Virus record (IMG/VR): IMGVR_UViG_3300013772_000002 | Span: 40,817-104,816 of that record | DNA length: 64,000 nt | Reading direction: 5' to 3' (one strand) | Source of the DNA: a virus | Part shown: in pieces, positions 60,240 through 64,000 of the stretch | Position numbering within the stretch: position 1 is the stretch's first letter | Layout: each line of letters opens with the position of its first letter | Program-made: the position numbers and the translations under genes | The notes under the pieces: model-generated | The model's database searches: none | What the model was told of the DNA's origin: nothing | What the model saw: the letters and a program-made list of their open reading frames with translations, nothing else

Positions 60240-61694
60240 ATGACCGATGGTCACGACTACACGCCATTTTACGAAGTCTTCTTTGCCGGCAAGGGCTCTA
60301 AGGCGAACGGGAACAAGCCGCGCCTTGACGCGGTCGATAATGTCATCTCGATCGTCACGCAGAAGTCGATCGGCGACCCCGCCGGGGCGTTCGAAATTAC
60401 GCTCGACGGCACGCATATCGAAGGCAATGCTCGCTGGCGCGAACTGATCGTACCCAACGACTACGTCGAAATCCGCATCGGCGTCCAGCCGCGCTATCCA
60501 GAAGTACGTGTCGTGCTACGCGGTTGGGTTGACAATGTCCGTCTCATCGAAAGTGGCGAGGGACAGGGGTCGCGCCGGATCATTATCTCGGGTCGGGACT
60601 ACGGAAAAATCTGGCTCGTTGTCAAGTTGCTCAATATTTACCCCCCGTTCACCGAAGCAACCGCCCTCCTCCTCAACTTCTATCACTTTTCCGAGGACTC
60701 GCTGATCGACGTTCCCCTCACGCGTTTCTTCCTTGCCGTGATGGAAAAAATCCTCCAGCCGTACGTCGAATTCCAGAAAAAGCGCATTCCGTCAGGCCCT
60801 GACGGCGTGAAGTCTTTTGTCGCCACAAGTGAAATTCAGGACTTCCTCCATCTGGCGAACACCCAGTCGTCAAGTGCGCTGGACATCATCTTCAATTATC
60901 TCAAGACATACCAGAACAGCCCCTGGATCGAGATGTTTGTTCGGGACGACGACGACGCACCTCGCTTTTATCTTCGCTGGGCACGACTCAGGACAAGCGA
61001 GAACAAGTTGATCGATCCCTTCGATAACCCGCTGCCACCTGACCGTCACCACCAGATGGACGAAACAGACGATGTAATCGTCACCAATCTCGGTGGAACC
61101 GACAACGAAGTCTTCAACTGGTTCTACACCGCCAACTCTGCCTTTGGCAATGTCGACCAAGACGTCAGTGCCTTCTACGATCCAGGCGTCAATCCCTACG
61201 TCGCCGGTGACTCGATCGACCTCTACGGACTCAGGAAGATGAACGCAAATACCACCTTCACGCCGACGGCCGAAGGTGACACCGAGGTGGGTCTTAACAA
61301 CGCCGTTGCCAAGCACCGAGACCTGACCGGCCCCCTCAATCTCTGGCTCGTAAAAATGTACAGTTATACCTATCTCCTCGAGAACGGCACGGCCTCATCC
61401 CTCGGCTGGCCCGATTTTCGCGTCGGCGAGGAACTCTACATTCCCGATACGGACATGCAGTACTACATCGAGGGCGTACAACACAACTATATCCATAATG
61501 AAACGTACACAATGTCGCTTACTCTGACGCGCGGGATGAATTACAACAATGGCACGGGTCTGGGCGCCTCACCGTTCAAAATCAGCCCCTACGCGATGCC
61601 TCAATCCTATGGCGACATCACGCCGATCGTCGGCGGAGAGTTTGCTCGTGGGCATACCTTCACCACGGATGGATCGTTCAGTCCTCAGCCGTAA
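60240..61694 (+). CDS. putative baseplate hub protein, 484 residues
   Basis: ATG 60240 follows GGAG, 13 bases after the tape measure stop. The N-terminal half (AGAFEITLDGT, NDYVEIRIGVQPRYPEVRVVLRGWVDNVR, RRIIISGRDYGK) matches the layout of phage hub proteins of the gp27/XkdQ type, with a long helical middle and LYIPDTDMQYYIEGVQHNYIHNETYTMSLTLTRGM near the end. It links the tail tube to the baseplate and spike. No enzyme signature. Confidence 0.7.
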   Translation: MTDGHDYTPFYEVFFAGKGSKANGNKPRLDAVDNVISIVTQKSIGDPAGAFEITLDGTHIEGNARWRELIVPNDYVEIRIGVQPRYPEVRVVLRGWVDNVRLIESGEGQGSRRIIISGRDYGKIWLVVKLLNIYPPFTEATALLLNFYHFSEDSLIDVPLTRFFLAVMEKILQPYVEFQKKRIPSGPDGVKSFVATSEIQDFLHLANTQSSSALDIIFNYLKTYQNSPWIEMFVRDDDDAPRFYLRWARLRTSENKLIDPFDNPLPPDRHHQMDETDDVIVTNLGGTDNEVFNWFYTANSAFGNVDQDVSAFYDPGVNPYVAGDSIDLYGLRKMNANTTFTPTAEGDTEVGLNNAVAKHRDLTGPLNLWLVKMYSYTYLLENGTASSLGWPDFRVGEELYIPDTDMQYYIEGVQHNYIHNETYTMSLTLTRGMNYNNGTGLGASPFKISPYAMPQSYGDITPIVGGEFARGHTFTTDGSFSPQP

Positions 61695-61695
61695 C

Positions 61696-61724
61696 TATAC
61701 GAGATACCTCAACCATGTTATAAT
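61696..61724 (+). promoter_or_regulatory. possible promoter before the HNH nuclease gene
   Basis: A perfect TATAAT (61719-61724) lies in the 80-base gap; 17 bases upstream is TATACG (61696-61701), a poor -35 box. Evidence is limited to the -10 match. Confidence 0.3.
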
Positions 61725-61774
61725 GAGAGGGAGCGAGTATGCGCTCATTCCCCACAAATTGAAGGACGTCTTCT

Positions 61775-62344
61775 ATGAATGCGATCGCGTATTTCCTCCA
61801 TCGCGCGAGCGAATTATTGCATATGGCCAAGCCTCCTATTGTCATGCTCCAACAACCGATAACTCATGTCGGTCCTCCCGAAGCCTATCCCAATCCCACG
61901 ATCACCCCTGGCGCGCTCAACCCCACCGTCACCCAGGCAACCATCAAGAAAACGATCGGTGTACCGGGGTGGACGGACAAGATTCGCCCCCCCACAAGCT
62001 ACACCAACGCACTAAAGCGAAAACAGCTGACGGCATACGGATACCCTTCCTTCACAAATCTTGCCGACCTGGAGGAGGATCATTTTATCCCACTCTGCTG
62101 TGGTGGCCACCCTACGAACCCAAAGAACCTTTGGCCACAACGAAGGGCGGGACACTTCGGCGCGAGGACGAAAGACATAGCAGAATCCGCGGCACAGCAC
62201 GCGATATTGAATGGCATCATTACGCTACGAGAGGCACAAGATGGATTTGCGCAAGACTGGGTGGCACTCCATAAGAGGCTCCTTGCAAACCCAAAGATCG
62301 TTGGTTTAATGATGGCAATGGGACCACCTGATGAGGAGCCCTAG
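61775..62344 (+). CDS. HNH nuclease-like protein, 189 residues
   Basis: ATG 61775 follows AAGGA. An N-terminal segment of about 50 residues, partly hydrophobic, leads into the core: NPTVTQATIKKTIGVPGW, YGYPSFTNLADLEEDHFIPL, GGHPTNPKNLWPQR. This is the pattern of a family of small HNH nucleases in which DH before IPL and NLWPQ are conserved; both catalytic features are intact. It lies between hub and spike genes, with no gap to the next gene. It could be a homing endonuclease, or a nuclease delivered with the tail. The choice cannot be made from sequence. Confidence 0.75.
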   Translation: MNAIAYFLHRASELLHMAKPPIVMLQQPITHVGPPEAYPNPTITPGALNPTVTQATIKKTIGVPGWTDKIRPPTSYTNALKRKQLTAYGYPSFTNLADLEEDHFIPLCCGGHPTNPKNLWPQRRAGHFGARTKDIAESAAQHAILNGIITLREAQDGFAQDWVALHKRLLANPKIVGLMMAMGPPDEEP

Positions 62345-63358
62345 ATGAGCAGTAGCCCCTACAATCCCAGTGGCGTCGCGCGCCACCGGGCGCTGGAACA
62401 GTTCGCCTGGTTCAATACCGGATCGAACAACCGTCCGCCACCAATGCCGATCCAGCGCGCCAAGATTATCCAGGTGCGCCAGGAGGAGAACACGGTCGAC
62501 ATCCGATTGACCGATGGGTCGATCGTGCGTCACGTTTCGCTTTCCAGTCCCCACGCTGGCACGAACTACGGCAGCTATCGCACACCAAAGATCAAGAATT
62601 ACATCGACGATGCGGGACCGGAAGGATCGCTTGATACCTACCAGAAAACGGGGGAACGAGATAATTATGTAATGGTTGCCTACTTGGGCGGGACAGATGG
62701 CGCTGACGATATCCAGCGTCCGGTGATCATCGGCAGTATCCTTCCACAAGTTAATCATTTGACGAACAAGGAAATTGGACAGGTCGATCGAACTCCCAAC
62801 GATCAAGTAGAACTTATTACAGATAGTGAACATTTTGCTCAATACGCACCAGATTATACTGGCATATCGCGTGGACCTGATCCCGAGAAGTTTTATCCAC
62901 AGGCTGTCGATCCGCAAATGGAGGGACCGCCTGACTTCGACAATAAATGGAAACTTCACAACGAAGATGATAAGAAGTTCTTTTTTAGCATACGTCAACA
63001 ATCTGGGGACAACACTTTTATCCAGCACCCAGATGGCCGCATGCAATTGCATCATGGTGATGGAAATGGTAGCACACTTTCTGCAATTGAGATGCATCCC
63101 GATGGTCACGTGACGAGCTTTTCTGTCTCGGGACATACGATCCAGTCCCCAGTCGTTACCATCACGGGAAACTTATTCGTAAACGGTAATATTTCAACAC
63201 CTAATAACATCAATGGTGGAAACATCCAATCTCCTGCCGGTGGGGTCCCGGGTCCGCCCGGAGGCGCCGGCGCTGCCGGTACGCCCGGTCCGATCACTCC
63301 GCATGATTATCCACTCGCCAGCCCGCCCCCCAATCCTGTAACGAGTAAACGACCGTAA
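62345..63358 (+). CDS. putative baseplate spike / OB-fold protein, 337 residues
   Basis: ATG 62345 follows the previous stop directly. The N-terminal part (AKIIQVRQEENTVDIRLTDGSIV, VMVAYLGGTDGADDIQRPVIIGSI) matches the gpV/gp5-type OB-fold spike start. The C-terminal part is a beta-helix-like run (TIQSPVVTITGNLFVNGNIS) closing in a short collagen-like segment (GVPGPPGGAGAAGTPGP). Bases 62640-63240 are more AT-rich than elsewhere in this operon. It probably forms the cell-puncturing spike or its cap. Confidence 0.7.
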   Translation: MSSSPYNPSGVARHRALEQFAWFNTGSNNRPPPMPIQRAKIIQVRQEENTVDIRLTDGSIVRHVSLSSPHAGTNYGSYRTPKIKNYIDDAGPEGSLDTYQKTGERDNYVMVAYLGGTDGADDIQRPVIIGSILPQVNHLTNKEIGQVDRTPNDQVELITDSEHFAQYAPDYTGISRGPDPEKFYPQAVDPQMEGPPDFDNKWKLHNEDDKKFFFSIRQQSGDNTFIQHPDGRMQLHHGDGNGSTLSAIEMHPDGHVTSFSVSGHTIQSPVVTITGNLFVNGNISTPNNINGGNIQSPAGGVPGPPGGAGAAGTPGPITPHDYPLASPPPNPVTSKRP

Positions 63359-63379
63359 TCCCTTCCCGGAGTTAATCCC

Positions 63380-64000
63380 ATGGCGACAAAAGGACCCGCA
63401 AGAGGCATAGTACGAGCTCGTGGGGATAGCAGTAATCTTCTCCCTGGGTCAAGTCGCCCATTGCCCTTTTATCTTAGTTTTGGAAATATAGGAGATTTCG
63501 AATATCCAGTTCCTCCCGAATCTATAGACATTGCCATGAATCAGCGCGAAACCGTTTTACAAACGAAACATGGTTACCATGTTGACTCCTGGGGGCCCGC
63601 GCCGATTGAAATTAGCATGCAGGGCACCTTTGGCTGGCGTGAAAGCGATACCTCAAATGGTAAAATGACCGGCAAGCAGAGCTTCCGCTTCTTTGCCAAC
63701 CTTCACCGCGAACGCTCCAAGGCAATCGAGCGTGCCCGCGACAATCCAGAGCGCTTCCTCGTAACATTAGTGGATTTGCAGGACGGCGTATTGATAGACG
63801 CAGTAGCGCCAATGTTCAATTATCACCGCGATAAGTCAAGCCCCCAACTCTATCACTACACACTGAAACTAATCTCGGTCAAGGTGAACGCCCTCTTTCA
63901 GGGGTTCTCTTCTAACATCCCATCGCCACCCCGCCCCTCAACTCCAACCGGATCAACGACCGCCTCGATCTTCTCCTCGACCACCAATACTTTCAATGCC
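63380..64000 (+). CDS. putative baseplate protein (3' partial)
   Basis: ATG 63380 lies 21 bases after the spike gene, behind CGGAG; the frame is open to the window end, so 207 residues are visible. Residues around 38-75 (FEYPVPPESIDIAMNQRET, YHVDSWGPAPIEISMQG) resemble the N-terminal domain of phage baseplate proteins that precede a LysM-type or late baseplate domain. The next part (RFFANLHRERSKAIERARDNPERFLVTLVD) is helical then beta. A Ser/Pro/Thr-rich stretch begins near residue 180. Confidence 0.6.
   Translation, partial: MATKGPARGIVRARGDSSNLLPGSSRPLPFYLSFGNIGDFEYPVPPESIDIAMNQRETVLQTKHGYHVDSWGPAPIEISMQGTFGWRESDTSNGKMTGKQSFRFFANLHRERSKAIERARDNPERFLVTLVDLQDGVLIDAVAPMFNYHRDKSSPQLYHYTLKLISVKVNALFQGFSSNIPSPPRPSTPTGSTTASIFSSTTNTFNA

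Noticed and set aside
1-64000. CRISPR arrays, tRNA genes, insertion sequences and phage attachment sites.
   Set aside because: I saw no regularly spaced direct repeats, no cloverleaf-like segment with a CCA-type end, no transposase, and no integrase or direct repeats marking an attachment site. Weak tRNAs could be missed by eye.

Overview
The window is a contiguous piece of a large tailed-phage genome (or prophage) with a contractile tail. Evidence for a myovirus is a terminase, portal, prohead protease, scaffold, capsid, tail sheath, tail tube, chaperone pair, tape measure and baseplate gene series, read in one direction over about 52 kb. The DNA is GC-rich and nearly every gap is shorter than 150 bases. 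Promoters look sigma-70-like (TTGACR or TTTACA, 17 bases, TATTCT/GATAGT/TATACT). A twin-arginine signal on one phage protein, a class II ribonucleotide reductase and sigma-70-like promoters indicate a bacterial host; I cannot name the host phylum from the sequence alone.

Region 1 (1-3651, plus strand): the 3' end of a DnaE-like DNA polymerase, two genes with HNH-like modules (one with two AP2 domains, one with three helix-turn-helix repeats; both lack the expected first catalytic histidine), a macrodomain protein related to DNA/protein ADP-ribose hydrolases, and two genes of unknown function. A perfect palindrome with a T-tract closes the block. Region 2 (3724-12067, minus strand) is a nucleotide-metabolism operon: MazG-like pyrophosphohydrolase, two unknown proteins, dNMP kinase, a soluble FtsH-like AAA+ zinc protease and class II ribonucleotide reductase; then, from a second promoter, an unknown protein, an HD phosphohydrolase, a HAD nucleotidase-like protein and another unknown. 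Overlapping divergent promoters at 12132-12165 separate it from the late genes.

Region 3 (12220-44496, plus): putative small terminase, RusA-like resolvase, large terminase and portal, then a run of very large accessory virion proteins: 3637, 1404-1405 and 1047 residues. The 3637-residue protein is a multidomain (polyvalent) protein with about five ADP-ribosyltransferase-like modules, a 2H phosphoesterase and two PGDYG-type domains. Together with the macrodomain gene, the phage carries candidate writer, eraser and processing activities for ADP-ribose. A DNA methyltransferase, recA and a Tat-signal protein sit inside this late block with their own promoters and terminators, like a moron cassette.

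Region 4 (44497-64000, plus): two tandem strong promoters and a structured leader lead into prohead protease, scaffold and major capsid genes, a terminator, two paralogous putative decoration proteins, neck/tail-completion candidates, sheath, tube, an overlapping chaperone pair, a tape measure carrying two peptidoglycan hydrolase domains, baseplate hub, an HNH nuclease, a spike-like protein and a baseplate gene cut by the window edge. Two observations stand out besides the ADP-ribose system: the prohead protease contains a near-copy of the capsid protein's N-terminal segment, and the Tat-signal protein contains a segment matching the portal.
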